A stretch of DNA of 55,839 nucleotides from F2B08 sp046260445 (GTDB lineage Bacteria; Actinomycetota; Actinomycetes; Actinomycetales; Dermatophilaceae). The position numbers and the translations under genes were made by a program. The notes beneath the pieces were generated by a model. The model did no database searches. It saw nothing but the letters and a program-made list of their open reading frames with translations, and had not been told where the DNA came from. The stretch covers positions 1 through 55,839 of the forward strand of contig JBHEPF010000085.1 of assembly GCA_046260445.1 (NCBI GenBank). The letters run 5' to 3'. Every line of letters starts with the position of its first letter. Position 1 is the first letter of the stretch. Below, piece by piece: positions 39,579 through 49,550 of the stretch.

Positions 39579-41276
39579 TCAGGCGTCGACGATGACGGGG
39601 ATGATCAGAGGGCTTCGGCGGTGCTCACGGTGGACCCAGGCGGACGCGGCGCGGCGGACGAGGTCTTCGATCTGCTCCAGGTCCTCGATGCTGTCGCTGG
39701 TGGCCTTGGTGAGGGCCTTCTGGATGGCGGGTGTGGCCGCCGAGAAGTCGATGGTGTCGGGCGGGAAGCCGTGGGCGAGGTAGTCGGGGTCCTCGGTGAG
39801 GGCACCGGTGTCGGGGTCGACGAGGCACACGATGGTCACCACGCCCTCCTCGGCGAGGGTCCGTCGCACGTGCAGGCTCTCCTCCGTGGCACCGCCGACG
39901 GTCATGGCGTCGACGTAGACCAACCCGGCAGGCACGGAACCGGTGATCGTCGCGCGCCCATCGACGAGGTCGACGACGCTGCCGTCCTGCCCGATGAGGA
40001 CGCGCTCCGGCTCGACACCGGTGCGGATGGCGATGTCGGCGTTCGCGCGCAGGTGACGCCACTCGCCGTGGACCGGCAGCACGTTGGACGGACGGATGAC
40101 GTTGAAGCAGTAGACGAGCTCGCCGGCGCTGGCGTGGCCGGAGACGTGGACCTTGGCGTTGCCCTTGTGGACCACCGTGGCACCCCAGCGGGTCAGCTCG
40201 TTGATGACCCGGTAGATGGCGTTCTCGTTGCCCGGAATGAGCGAGCTGGCCATGAGCACGGTGTCGCCCTCGGTGACGCTGACAGGGTGGTCGCGGTTGG
40301 CCATCCGGGCCAGCGCAGCCAACGGCTCCCCCTGGGAACCGGTGGCGATGATCGCCATCTGGTTCGGGCGCAGCCGCTCCAGGGCCTTGAGGTCCTTGAC
40401 GACCAGTCCGTCGGGAATGGTGAGGTAGCCCAACTCGCGGGCGATGCCCATGTTGCGCACCATCGAGCGCCCGACGAAAGCGACCTTGCGGCCATGGCGG
40501 TGCGCGGCATCCAGGATCTGCTGTATGCGGTGCACGTGGCTGGCGAAACTGGAGACGATGACCCGGCCCTTGGTGGTGCGAAAGACGGTGTCGATCGCGG
40601 GGGCGAGCTCACCCTCGGAGACGGTGAAGCCGGGGACCTCGGCGTTGGTGGAGTCCACGAGCAACAGGTCGACGCCCTCCTCGCCCAGGCGCGCGAACGC
40701 GCGCAGGTCGGTGACCCGTCCGTCGAGGGGGAACTGGTCCATCTTGAAGTCGCCGGTGTGCAGCACCAGCCCTGCGGCGGTGCGGATGGCGACGGCGAGC
40801 CCGTCGGGGATGGAGTGGTTGACCGCGACGAACTCGCAGTCGAACGGGCCGAGCTTGCGGCGGTCACCCTCGGCGACCTCGATGGTCTTCGGGGTGATGC
40901 GGTGCTCGACGAGCTTGGCCTTGATGAAAGCGAGGGTGAGGCGCGAGCCGACGATGGGAATGTCGGGTCGTTCGCGCAGCAGGTACGGCACGCCGCCGAT
41001 GTGGTCCTCGTGGCCGTGAGTGAGCACGATCGCCTCGACCTTGTCCAGACGGTCCCGGATCCAGGTGAAGTCGGGGATGATGACGTCGACCCCGGGCTGG
41101 TGCTCATCGGGGAAGAGCACTCCGCAGTCGACGATGAGCAGACGCCCGGCATGCTCGAAGACGGTCATGTTGCGGCCGATCTCCCCCAGCCCGCCCAGGG
41201 GTACCACCCGCAGCCCGCCCGGGGGCAGTGCAGGCAGGGTGTCATTGGTCCGGCGGCGCGCCCCGCGCCGGCTCAT
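39579..41276 (-). CDS. rnj: Ribonuclease J
   Basis: Metallo-beta-lactamase/beta-CASP exo- and endoribonuclease for RNA turnover and rRNA maturation. The zinc motif is VLTHGHEDHIGGVPYLL (about residue 84), with later GDFKMDQFPLDG and the beta-CASP blocks FASHVHRIQQILDAA and HVSGHASAGEL. The C-terminal domain is AFGFPPDT-like through SPLIIPVIVDA. 565 aa, normal for actinobacteria. The usual dapA neighbour is not upstream; instead a gene-poor zone begins right behind the start codon, so this may be a rearrangement boundary. Confidence 0.93.
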   Translation of the reverse strand: MSRRGARRRTNDTLPALPPGGLRVVPLGGLGEIGRNMTVFEHAGRLLIVDCGVLFPDEHQPGVDVIIPDFTWIRDRLDKVEAIVLTHGHEDHIGGVPYLLRERPDIPIVGSRLTLAFIKAKLVEHRITPKTIEVAEGDRRKLGPFDCEFVAVNHSIPDGLAVAIRTAAGLVLHTGDFKMDQFPLDGRVTDLRAFARLGEEGVDLLLVDSTNAEVPGFTVSEGELAPAIDTVFRTTKGRVIVSSFASHVHRIQQILDAAHRHGRKVAFVGRSMVRNMGIARELGYLTIPDGLVVKDLKALERLRPNQMAIIATGSQGEPLAALARMANRDHPVSVTEGDTVLMASSLIPGNENAIYRVINELTRWGATVVHKGNAKVHVSGHASAGELVYCFNVIRPSNVLPVHGEWRHLRANADIAIRTGVEPERVLIGQDGSVVDLVDGRATITGSVPAGLVYVDAMTVGGATEESLHVRRTLAEEGVVTIVCLVDPDTGALTEDPDYLAHGFPPDTIDFSAATPAIQKALTKATSDSIEDLEQIEDLVRRAASAWVHREHRRSPLIIPVIVDA

Positions 41277-42115
41277 CGAGTGGCCCCCATGCTGGGCAGC
41301 GTGCGGGGCGTGGATGTCGGGTGGTCATACTTCCAAAGATTCAAGGGTTCTCCAGTGGTGGGATCAAACGAAAAAAAGGGGGTTGGTCCGCGCGTGGGAT
41401 CGAGGGCTGAACCGAGCCACCGGGTCAGTGCACGCCGCTGAGGCAGCCGCGAGGCGCTGGTGTGGGTTCTGCTCTCGCCGTTCGCGCGTGTGCACAACGA
41501 ACACTCCCTCATCGACCACCATGACCCTACTCTCACGCACGAGTACGGTGACGGACGACTCCCATCTGGCGATCAGCGGTTTGGCAGAAGGTGCGGTTCG
41601 CTTGCACGAGAAGCAGATCCGGTCGCTCTAGTTCGATGGCCAGCCTCGGTGCCGGCAGAGACGGATGTATTGCGGCAGCAGCGGGCTCCGTCAGGCTCTG
41701 TTGGCGGACCTGCGGCGGATCAGCCAGGTCTCCCTCCAGAAATGCTGGTCTGCGCGTGGAGGCAGCAATCTTAGAGCTCGACGTAGACGTCATCGCCTTC
41801 GACCACGACGTCGTAGATCGTCAGCGGACGGCGTGCAGCTTGCCGTCGGCGAAGTCGGTCACGCGATCGTTCCTGACTCGACCTGGCATGTCACGTCTCC
41901 TCATCTCGGTCGTCTGACTCCTTCTGACCAGCGCGCCGCCGCTGACGCCACTTCTCGCTCGTGGCACCAGCCCACTCAGCGAGGGCGCAATCGCGGCTGC
42001 TGAAGAGACGTGCCTGTGATGTGCTCCTTCTCGCGGGTCCGGCTGGGCGTAGTCCCACAGGTGTGGCGAGGCGTTGAGTCGATGACCGACCTCCTGGGGG
42101 AGCGACTGACGCTGT
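41277..42115. other. 839-base gene-poor zone with possible decayed fragments
   Basis: No intact gene. A minus-strand ORF of 22 codons (41821-41889) with a good GAGGAGA ribosome site encodes MPGRVRNDRVTDFADGKLHA and stops; shifting one base gives IYDVVVEGDDVYVEL ending at 41771, so a short protein of about 39 aa may have been broken by a frameshift. The rest has lower coding-like character, including an A7G5 run near 41370. Confidence 0.5.
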
Positions 42116-43948
42116 CTACCCGGCGTACATGGAGTCGAGGAGCGAGGAGTACCTCACCTCGAGCTTTTTGCGCTTGAGCTTCATGCTCGGCGTCAGCTCG
42201 TCGGCTTCGACCGTGAGGTCGTGGTCGAGGATCCGGAAGTCCTTGATGGTCTCCCAGCGGTTCAGCTGTTCGTTGAGCTGTTCGATGCAGGTGCCAACGT
42301 AGGCACGCACCGCCGGATCTGCGGCCAGCCGGGCGAAGTCGCTGACGTCAAGTCTCCGGGCGCGACCCCACTGCGGCAGGGCGTCGATGTCCAAAGCGAC
42401 CAGCGCGGTGGCATAGTTCCGCCGCTCGGCGTGCACAAGGATCTGGCTCGCGAGTGGGCACAGCGCCTTGAACTGGGCCTCGATCGGCTGCGGGCAATGT
42501 ACTTGCCTCCGGAGGTCTTGATGAGGTCCTTCTTGCGGTCCGTGACCCGCAGCCTCCCTTGCCCATCGAGCTCGCCGATGTCGCCCGTGAAGAACCAGCC
42601 GTCGGGACTGAGCACGCGAGCGGTCTCCTCGGGCAGGTTGTGGTACCCCCGCATGACGTGCGGCCCGCGGAGCAGGATCTCCCCGTCATCGGCGATGCCG
42701 AGCTCTGATCCGACGAGCGGGGGACCGACGACTCCAGCCACCGGATCCTGTGGGTCCCCGATGCAGGCGCCGCCGCCGGTCTCGGTCAGCGCGTAGCCCT
42801 CGATCAGCGTCAGGCCGGCCGACTGGAACCAGTTGGCGATGTCGGGTGACAACGCAGGGCTCCCCGAGATCATGAACCGCATCCGCCCCCCGAGGCGGTC
42901 CCGGACCTTGGCGAGTACCAGGCGGTCGGCGAGGGCGAGCTGCAGGCTGAGCAGCCTGCCCACCGGCCGACCGTCGGCACGGGCCGCAGCGGCCCGCGCC
43001 CCCACTTCGAAGCCCCAGGTGAAGAGCCGCGACCGGATGCCGCCCGTCTCAGCCATCGTCTGGAGGATGCGGCCGTGGACCTTCTCGAAGATCCGGGGCG
43101 GACCGGCCATGATCGTGGGTGCACCGCCGCGAGATTGTCGACGATCTTCTCGACGCGTCCATCAACGGCCGAGGGAAAGCCGATCTGGAGCTGAACGGCA
43201 GCGAGCATCTTGCCGAATGAGTGCGACAAGGGCAGCCAGAGGTACTGCAGGTCGTTCGTGCGCAGGATCCCGATCGCCTCAGCACCAGCGCCGAGGTAGG
43301 TCCAGCAGCGGTGTGGCAGCTCCACGCCCTTGGGGCGCCCGGTCGTCCCCGAGGTGTAGATCAAGGTGGCCAGGTGGTCGGGCCGCACGGCCGCCAGGCA
43401 TCATCCACCGCCGACGGGCGGGCCGCTAGATACTGGGCGCCGAGCGCTTCGAGGTCAGCCATGCCGAGCACCCAGTCGCCGTCCGTCTTGCCGTCGAAGG
43501 TGATCACGCGAACGAGATCGGGCAGGTGTTCTCGTTGAGCGCGCAGCTTGGCGATCTGGGCGTCATCCTCTGCGAAAACGATGCGCGCGTCGCTGTCGAA
43601 GAGGATGAAGGCCACGTCGTCGACGGTGGTCGTGGGGTAGACAGCCGTTGTCGCCGCACCGGAGCACATGACCGCCAGATCGGCGTACAGCCACTCGATG
43701 CGTGTGTTGGAGGCGATCGCGACGCGCTGCTCGGGCTGGATACCCAGCGCGAGCAGGCCGGCGGCCAGAGTCTTGACGGTCTCCATGGTCTGGGCCCACG
43801 TCACCGAGGCCCACCCGGTCCCGGCGGGGAACCGGAACGCCTCGCCGTGTGGGGTCGTCGCGACCCTGTCGTAGAACATCCGCGCCACCGACTGCGCCGG
43901 CTCCGGATAGCTGCTCGTGTCGGTCGAACCGATCGTCGTCACGATCAT
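42116..43948 (-). pseudogene. Long-chain acyl-CoA synthetase (FadD15-like), three frameshifts
   Basis: The four segments together make a full FadD-type ligase of about 610 aa: N-terminus from ATG 43948 (AAGAAGGA upstream), IYTSGTTGRPKGVELPHR, GYALTETGGG, GWFFTGDIGELDGQGRLRVT and KYIA-x-QPIEAQF to MKLKRKKLEVRYSSLLDSMY. Frame changes lie near 43395, at the G3 run 43117-43119 and near 42491-42494; each is cured by adding a single base, and at least two lie in short C/G runs. The catalytic motifs survive. Three independent lesions make a real pseudogene likely, but homopolymer sequencing error is not excluded. Confidence 0.85.
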
Positions 43949-44719
43949 GACGGTCCTTCTTCCCCAGGGCACAACTCGGACCCCATGGCTACCACAGTAG
44001 CTCCGCAATCCGCCGTCACTCCATCCCGCCCCAGCCACCGAGCGTGACGTTGCCGACAGCCCCGGCCAGGGGGGATTGTGCGCTATCAGACCCTCCCGGC
44101 CCGGGAGGTCGACTCGCCGGGCGTTGGGTCCCGCCGGTGTCGAACGTCGGAGGTGAGGTTGCGAGCCGTCCGTCGCGGAAGCGCGTCCCAAATGCTCAGG
44201 CCCGGCAGGCTCGACGCGCCCCTATCGGCATCCTCGCACCCACCAACCAGACGATCACGCGACCCGGTGATGTCGCCGTGTAGGGCCCGAGTCAACACGG
44301 ACGATGGACGATTCGGCCGGGGCGCTACGCGGCGGTGTGACTCACTGAGTTGGGCCTGAGATCTTCCCCGGTGACGACCGTTCTGGTGGGGGCGGGGTGG
44401 GGAGCGGCCAACGGGCGGAGACGCATCACGAACACGGCCGTCCTTGCGGACCATCTCGACAGCGGCGCGGGAGGTCTGGTGAACGACATCGAACGCGTTG
44501 TGCCCTCACGTGCGCCGTGCCCTTGAGCACAGGAACGTGAGTCCACAGCCCGGATGCTGCAGGAGCAGCCAGCGTCGACCCAGGCATGCCTGTGATCGGG
44601 TGTGCGGACCCACACAGCCCGTCGGGGCAGCAGGAGAAGAACCAGCGTCACCGCGTCGGCCAGCAGGAGAGTGACACCTTCGGGCTCGTCGTGGCGCGAA
44701 ATCTTGACCAGCGTTGTCA
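43949..44719. other. About 770 bases without a supported gene
   Basis: Several open frames exist, including a 220-aa minus-strand frame that extends beyond this stretch, but none has recognisable domains or a ribosome site and their composition is Arg/Pro/Ser-rich as in shadow frames. Together with the neighbouring fadD pseudogene and IS remnant this is probably decayed DNA. Confidence 0.5.
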
Positions 44720-44850
44720 CCACGCCGAGACTGACGGAAAGTGCCTGCGAAACGCCAGCGGTGCCTGAGATAGGGAATGCCCCGCTCCGTAAGGAGACGG
44801 GTAAGACAGGAAGGCCAAGATGGACATCAGCACACAGTTCAGGCCAAGCC
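44720..44850 (+). mobile_element. Insertion-sequence end remnant (copy A)
   Basis: The segment GAGACTGACGGAAAGTGCCT to GCGGTGCCTGAG (44727-44768) is about 79% identical over 48 bases to the reverse complement of copy B near 49398-49445. After it comes ATG 44820 and the codons MDISTQFRPSRPWPL, broken by a stop soon after; this position is where a transposase would begin. I read it as the 5' end of an IS with its gene truncated. The boundaries are approximate. Confidence 0.55.
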
Positions 44851-44983
44851 GACCCTGGCCCTTGGTGCCGCCCCCACCTCGATAGAAGACCAAGCACCGC
44901 CTGCCGCCGAGCAGCTGGGAGACGTCGGCAGGTGAACCCGAGGAGGCGGCTGAGGTCAGGCGGTGAGAGCAGAAACGCTGGTC

Positions 44984-47899
44984 TCACGCATCGTTGTCAC
45001 TCATTGTGGGGCGGGGAGCCGGCGAAACGGGTTGTGTCGTAGGACGGGTGGCGAACTTCAGGACCTCCAGCACGTGCTGATAGGTCTGGCCGGTCGCGCG
45101 GCTCATCCCGATCTCGCAGGTCCGGTTGTCTGAGACGTACGCCGCATAACTACGGCCCGCCACCTCGGCCGCTTCCGGCGCGGTGGCCGCGGCGGTCAGC
45201 TCGGGGTGCAGCATGCCGCGGTCACCTGCGAAACCGCAGCAACCCCAGGCCACGGGAACGGTGACGTCGCCGCTGGCGTGCCGTGCCACGGCCACGAGCG
45301 CGTCTGTCGTGCCCAGGTGCACGCCTGAGCACGTCGGGTGGACCACCACCGGCCCTACTGGCCGCGTCACCGGGAGCCTATCGAGCAGGTGCTCGGCCAC
45401 CCACTGGGTTGCATCGACGACCTGCATCGGCCGTTGAGGGTCCTTGTCGATCATCTGCACCAGTCCCTCGGAGCACGACGAGGCCTCGCACACAACCGGT
45501 AGCCGCCCGTGGTCGGTCGCCTCCCACAGGGCCGACAGCACCCGTCGCATCATCGCGGCATACCCCGAGGCCCTCCCCTTGGACTTCCACGGCGTCCCGC
45601 AGCACAGGCCACCCAAACCGGGCGGGTCGACGAGCTGGGCACCGGCCCGCTCGGCCAGCACCCGCAGGGCCTGCTCGGCCCCCAGCCGCGGGCCACCCTC
45701 GGGATCGTCGCCCACGGGGCCGAACATCGTCCCGACGCACGGGGCGAAGTGCACGGCCACGGGGTTCCCGCCGTCGGTGACGGCCCCGCCCCTCCGCCGC
45801 GGACCTCCACCGGGCAGTCGCCGGTCGTAGCGGGGCACGACCTCGTGCGGCAGCACCCGTCGAGCCACGTCGGTCACAGCCTCGGCCAGGCGCGGCACCC
45901 GTCCGGCCGCCGACATCGCGGTGGCGGCGGCCGCGGTGCCCGCACCCCATACCTGTGCGGCCCCCCGCCATGCGACCTCTCCCAGCGGACCCGAGGACTC
46001 GGCGCGCAGCCGCCGGGTGAGATCGCCGGTGTTAATCTGCACCGGGCACACGGTCAGGCACATCCCGTCGACGGCGCACGTCTGGTTGCCGGCGTACTCG
46101 TACTGCTCCGCCAGCTGGGCCGCCAGCGCCTCGTCGCCCCGCAGCTCCGCCGCACGCATCTCCCGCCGGGCGACGATCCGCTGCCGCGGGGTGGTCGTCA
46201 GGTCCCGGGAGGGGCACACCGGCTCGCAGAAGCCACACTCCACGCACCGGTCCACCTCATCCTCGACCGTCGGGGCGGTCTTGAGGTGTAGCAGGTATGA
46301 CATGGGGTCGTCGGAGAGCACCGACCCGGGGTTGAGCAGGCCTCTGGGATCGATGAGCCGTTTGGTCTCCCACATCACGTCGTAGAGCTCGTCGCCGTAC
46401 TGGCGTCGGACGAAGGGTGCCATGATCCGCCCGGTGCCGTGCTCGGCTTTGAGCGACCCACCCTCGCCGAGGACCAGGTCGACCATGTCCTCGGTGAACG
46501 CCTCATAGCGCCTCAGGGCGACCGGGTCCTCGAACCGTTCGTTGAGCAGGAAGTGCACGTTGCCGTCACGGGCGTGGCCGAAGATGACCGGCTCGGGGTA
46601 GTCGTGCCGCTCGAACAGTCCCGTGAGCCCCGTGATCGTGTGGCCGAGCCGGTCGACGCTCACCACGACGTCCTCGAGCAGGGCGTTGGTACCGCTCGGC
46701 CGCGCCCCTGCCACCGCGCTGTAGAGCCCCTTGCGCACCCGCCACAGCCCGGCCCGTTCCGCCTTCTCACGAGTCAGCCGGAAAGGGCTGCTCACAGGCA
46801 GGTCCGCCAGCAGTCTTTCGGCCCGGTCCACCTCGTCCGCCAGTTCCTCGGCGTCGTCGGCCTGCCACTCCACCAAGAGCGCGGCGTGGTCGACGACGTC
46901 CAGGTCGCGGATGAGCTGGGGACAGGTGGGGTCCAGGGCGGAGACGCGAAGCGAGGCTGCGTCCAACAACTCGGCGGTCGCGGTGCCGGCCTCCACCAGG
47001 CGCGGGACGATACCAGTGGCGGTGACGACGTCGTCGAAGACCAGCAGCCCGGTCGCGGCCTGGGGACGGACGGGCACGGTGCGGAAGGTCGCAGAGGCGA
47101 GGAAGCCCAACGTGCCCTCGCTGCCGATCATCAGGTGGGCGAGAATCTGCGCTGGTTCGTCGAAGTCGAGGTAGGCGTTCACGCCGTAGCCCATGGTGTT
47201 CTTCATCGCGAAGAGCCGCCGGATCGTCGCGACGGACTCCGCGTCCCCGCGCACCCGGTTCCGCAGCCGCAGAAGGCCGGCATGCAGTTCGGGCTCGGCT
47301 GCGCGTAGGTACGCGTCAGCGTCGGGTGCGCCGGTATCGAGCACCGTGCCGTTCGGTAGGACCACCACCATCGATTCGAGGGTGGCGTATGTGTTGGCGT
47401 CGGTGCCGCACTGCATACCCGAAGAGTTGTTGGCCACCACCCCGCCGACGGTGCAAGCCGCCTCACTGGCCGGGTCGGGTCCGAGTCGGCGCCGGTAGGG
47501 AGCCAGGTGGGCGTTGACCGTCCCGACCGTGGTGCCGGGCTGGACCCGGACGCGGTGCCCCTCGTCGAGGATCTCGACCCCGCGGAAGTGGCGGCGGACA
47601 TCGACGAGCACGGTGTCGGTGATCGCCTGGCCGGACAGGCTCGTCCCGCCCGCGCGGAACGTCAGCGGGGCGCCTACCCGGTCGCAGGCCGCCATGACGG
47701 CCGCGACCTGTGCCTGATCCAACGGACGGACGACGAGGTCGGGGATGAGCAGGTAGTGCGAGGCGTCGTGGGCCAGCGCATACCGGTCGATCGCGCGTGT
47801 CGAGACCTGGTCACCGCCGAGTTCACGCTGGAGCTCGGCCGTCAGGCCTGCCAAGTGCGTGCTCAGTTGAGGTTCGGCGTCAGCGCGGGTGTGTCGCAT
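44984..47899 (-). CDS. FAD-linked oxidase with Fe-S and CCG domains (D-lactate/2-hydroxyacid dehydrogenase type)
   Basis: A 971-aa fusion of GlcD-like and GlcF-like parts. The FAD-binding domain has PLTFRAGGTSLSGQAITDTV and VGGVVANNSSGMQCG; the oxidase C-terminal domain has IFGHARDGNVHFLLNERFED and GSLKAEHGTGRIMAPFV. Two 4Fe-4S motifs follow, CVECGFCEPVCPSRD (about residue 555) and CAVDGMCLTVCPV (about 608), then two CCG domains, GLCCGTPWKSKG (about 765) and WGCCGFAGDRG (about 889). Such enzymes oxidise D-lactate or similar acids and feed quinone. ATG 47899 is chosen; 47929 and 47962 are in frame. Bracketed by IS remnants. Confidence 0.85.
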   Translation of the reverse strand: MRHTRADAEPQLSTHLAGLTAELQRELGGDQVSTRAIDRYALAHDASHYLLIPDLVVRPLDQAQVAAVMAACDRVGAPLTFRAGGTSLSGQAITDTVLVDVRRHFRGVEILDEGHRVRVQPGTTVGTVNAHLAPYRRRLGPDPASEAACTVGGVVANNSSGMQCGTDANTYATLESMVVVLPNGTVLDTGAPDADAYLRAAEPELHAGLLRLRNRVRGDAESVATIRRLFAMKNTMGYGVNAYLDFDEPAQILAHLMIGSEGTLGFLASATFRTVPVRPQAATGLLVFDDVVTATGIVPRLVEAGTATAELLDAASLRVSALDPTCPQLIRDLDVVDHAALLVEWQADDAEELADEVDRAERLLADLPVSSPFRLTREKAERAGLWRVRKGLYSAVAGARPSGTNALLEDVVVSVDRLGHTITGLTGLFERHDYPEPVIFGHARDGNVHFLLNERFEDPVALRRYEAFTEDMVDLVLGEGGSLKAEHGTGRIMAPFVRRQYGDELYDVMWETKRLIDPRGLLNPGSVLSDDPMSYLLHLKTAPTVEDEVDRCVECGFCEPVCPSRDLTTTPRQRIVARREMRAAELRGDEALAAQLAEQYEYAGNQTCAVDGMCLTVCPVQINTGDLTRRLRAESSGPLGEVAWRGAAQVWGAGTAAAATAMSAAGRVPRLAEAVTDVARRVLPHEVVPRYDRRLPGGGPRRRGGAVTDGGNPVAVHFAPCVGTMFGPVGDDPEGGPRLGAEQALRVLAERAGAQLVDPPGLGGLCCGTPWKSKGRASGYAAMMRRVLSALWEATDHGRLPVVCEASSCSEGLVQMIDKDPQRPMQVVDATQWVAEHLLDRLPVTRPVGPVVVHPTCSGVHLGTTDALVAVARHASGDVTVPVAWGCCGFAGDRGMLHPELTAAATAPEAAEVAGRSYAAYVSDNRTCEIGMSRATGQTYQHVLEVLKFATRPTTQPVSPAPRPTMSDNDA

Positions 47900-48298
47900 T
47901 GCATCTCTCTTCAACGTCTGGAGGTCCATCCGTCCAGGATGCGCCTGGTCTGTGTGACCCACGTGCGGATGGTGCGCGCCCCGCTCCGGTGGTCTCTGGC
48001 TCGCTCATTGTCTGTGCCACGATCGGCGAGGTGATACTGCCGACCCTGCGGGATGTCAGTGACGCGCCCAGGTGTCTTCGCCTGTTTCCCGGAGTGACCA
48101 CGACGTCCTGGCGGATGACGCTACACGCTGTCGACAGTCGTCAAGGATGAATCCGACGCACAACCGTCAGGCATGTTCAGTGTCGAGGCGAGTCCGGGAG
48201 GGCAGCGCGGTGCGTCACATCAAGTCAGCGCGGCCGGCTCACACCGGCACTTCGGATCAGCCACTATCCGACCCGCCCAGCCGGCCCGGTCCGCCCCC
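47900..48298. other. 399-base gap between the oxidase and IclR genes
   Basis: It holds the oxidase leader and whatever promoter serves it. CTGTCGACAG (about 48127) is a 10-bp palindrome. No gene is supported; the G+C is a little lower than in coding parts. Confidence 0.45.
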
Positions 48299-49069
48299 TC
48301 ACCTGATCCTGAACCCGGAGCGGACCAGGTCTGCGGCGATGATCTGGAGGGCCGGCACGAGGGACCGCGCCACCTCGGGCGTCATCCGCTCCGTAGGGCC
48401 GCTCACCGAGAGGGCCAGCCGCACGCCACCGACGTCGACCGGGACGGCCACGCAGCGCACGCCCAGCTCCTGCTCCTCGTCGTCTAGGGCGAAGCCCTGC
48501 TCGCGGACCACGCCGAGCTCGCGGTCCAGGTCCTCGGGATCAGTGAGGGTATGCGGTGTGCGGGCGACGCGCTCCCGACCGGCGAGGAGCGCCATGGCCC
48601 GGTCGGCGTCGAGCCCGGCGAGGGCCACCTTCCCGACGGCGGTGGAGTGCAACGGCACCCTGCGCCCGACCTCGGCGAAGATCCGCAGGGTGTGGGGGGA
48701 GGGAGACTGCGCGACGTAGACCATCTGGTCGCCCTCGAGGACGGCGAGGTTGGCGGTCTCGCCCGTGGCCTCCACGGCGGCCCGCAGGGCCGGGGCCGAG
48801 ACCGCGGCGACCTCGCGGTAGGCGGCGTCACCGAGCCGCATGGCTGCCGGGCCCACGCCGTACCGGCGTCCGGGGTCTTGCCGAACCCAGCCGCGCTGCC
48901 CGAGGGCGACGAGGATCCGGTGCGCGGTGCCGGCAGGCAGGCCGACGGCCCGGGCGACCTCGGTAACCCCCAGCGTGCCGCGCGTGTCGGCGAGCACCTC
49001 GAGGATCTCGAGGGCCCGGTCGACGGACTGCACCCCGGCGCGGGGCCGGTCCTCGTCGCGGCTGCTCAT
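48299..49069 (-). CDS. IclR family transcriptional regulator
   Basis: A 256-aa regulator. The winged HTH has SVDRALEILEVLADTRGTLG, VTEVARAVGLPAGTAHRIL; the effector domain has PHTLRIFAEVGRRVPLHSTA, VGKVALAGLD, ALDDEEQELGVRCVAVPVDV and ALSVSGPTERM. ATG 49069 follows TAGTCT by nine bases and lacks a Shine-Dalgarno, so the mRNA may be leaderless; the frame extends upstream into the IS remnant. Between the oxidase and lldP/glc genes, it is a candidate regulator of lactate, glycolate or glyoxylate use, as for other IclR proteins (inference). Confidence 0.88.
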   Translation of the reverse strand: MSSRDEDRPRAGVQSVDRALEILEVLADTRGTLGVTEVARAVGLPAGTAHRILVALGQRGWVRQDPGRRYGVGPAAMRLGDAAYREVAAVSAPALRAAVEATGETANLAVLEGDQMVYVAQSPSPHTLRIFAEVGRRVPLHSTAVGKVALAGLDADRAMALLAGRERVARTPHTLTDPEDLDRELGVVREQGFALDDEEQELGVRCVAVPVDVGGVRLALSVSGPTERMTPEVARSLVPALQIIAADLVRSGFRIR

Positions 49070-49099
49070 GATCGACCAGACTACTCGCGGGATCTCGGC

Positions 49100-49445
49100 G
49101 TGCGGCGCGGTCTTGTCCTTGGCGACTTTGATCAGCACCGTTTGCAGATCGGCGATCTGGCGGGCGATTGCGTCGGGGTCGAGGCTGGCGCGGTAGGCGG
49201 CGCCTGGCTTTGATCGCGGGACCAGCCCGTCACCGAGACGACCTCATCGAGGATGCGGCCCCGGTCTTCTTCGTGGCCTTGGCATACGCCCTGGAACAGC
49301 GCGCGGTGATCTCCACCCGAGGCCTCATCGACAACCCACTTCCCGAAGAAACCCAGCGTCTGAACACCCAGCGGCACCATTTAGCGGGCAGTCCTACCTG
49401 AGGCACCACTGGCGTATCGCGGGCAATCTACGTGAGTCTCGTCGG
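49100..49445 (-). mobile_element. Insertion-sequence remnant with broken transposase (copy B)
   Basis: On the minus strand an IS-end-like sequence (GAGACTCACGTAGATTGCCC, from 49440) is followed by transposase-like pieces in changing frames: AYAKATKKTG, RILDEVVSVTGWSRDQ (about 49256-49210) and, after an internal deletion, AAYRASLDPDAIARQIADLQ (about 49205-49140) with LIKVAKDKT. The first pieces resemble the N-terminal helical region and the last the C-terminal tail of DDE/integrase-core transposases common in actinobacteria. The remnant runs up to the IclR start. The family is uncertain. Confidence 0.6.
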
Positions 49446-49550
49446 GTCCTTGACGCAGAGGTGGGGGTAGTGAATAGTGCGTCTCGCACCATCGTCGAGG
49501 ACTTTCCGCAGGTACCGGCCGAAGATTCCTACTCATACTGAGGTGTCAAC

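Noticed and set aside
44325..44987. 220-aa minus-strand frame as a membrane protein gene
   Set aside because: Only one hydrophobic stretch, no start signals, and the frame crosses the IS remnant; composition is like a chance frame.
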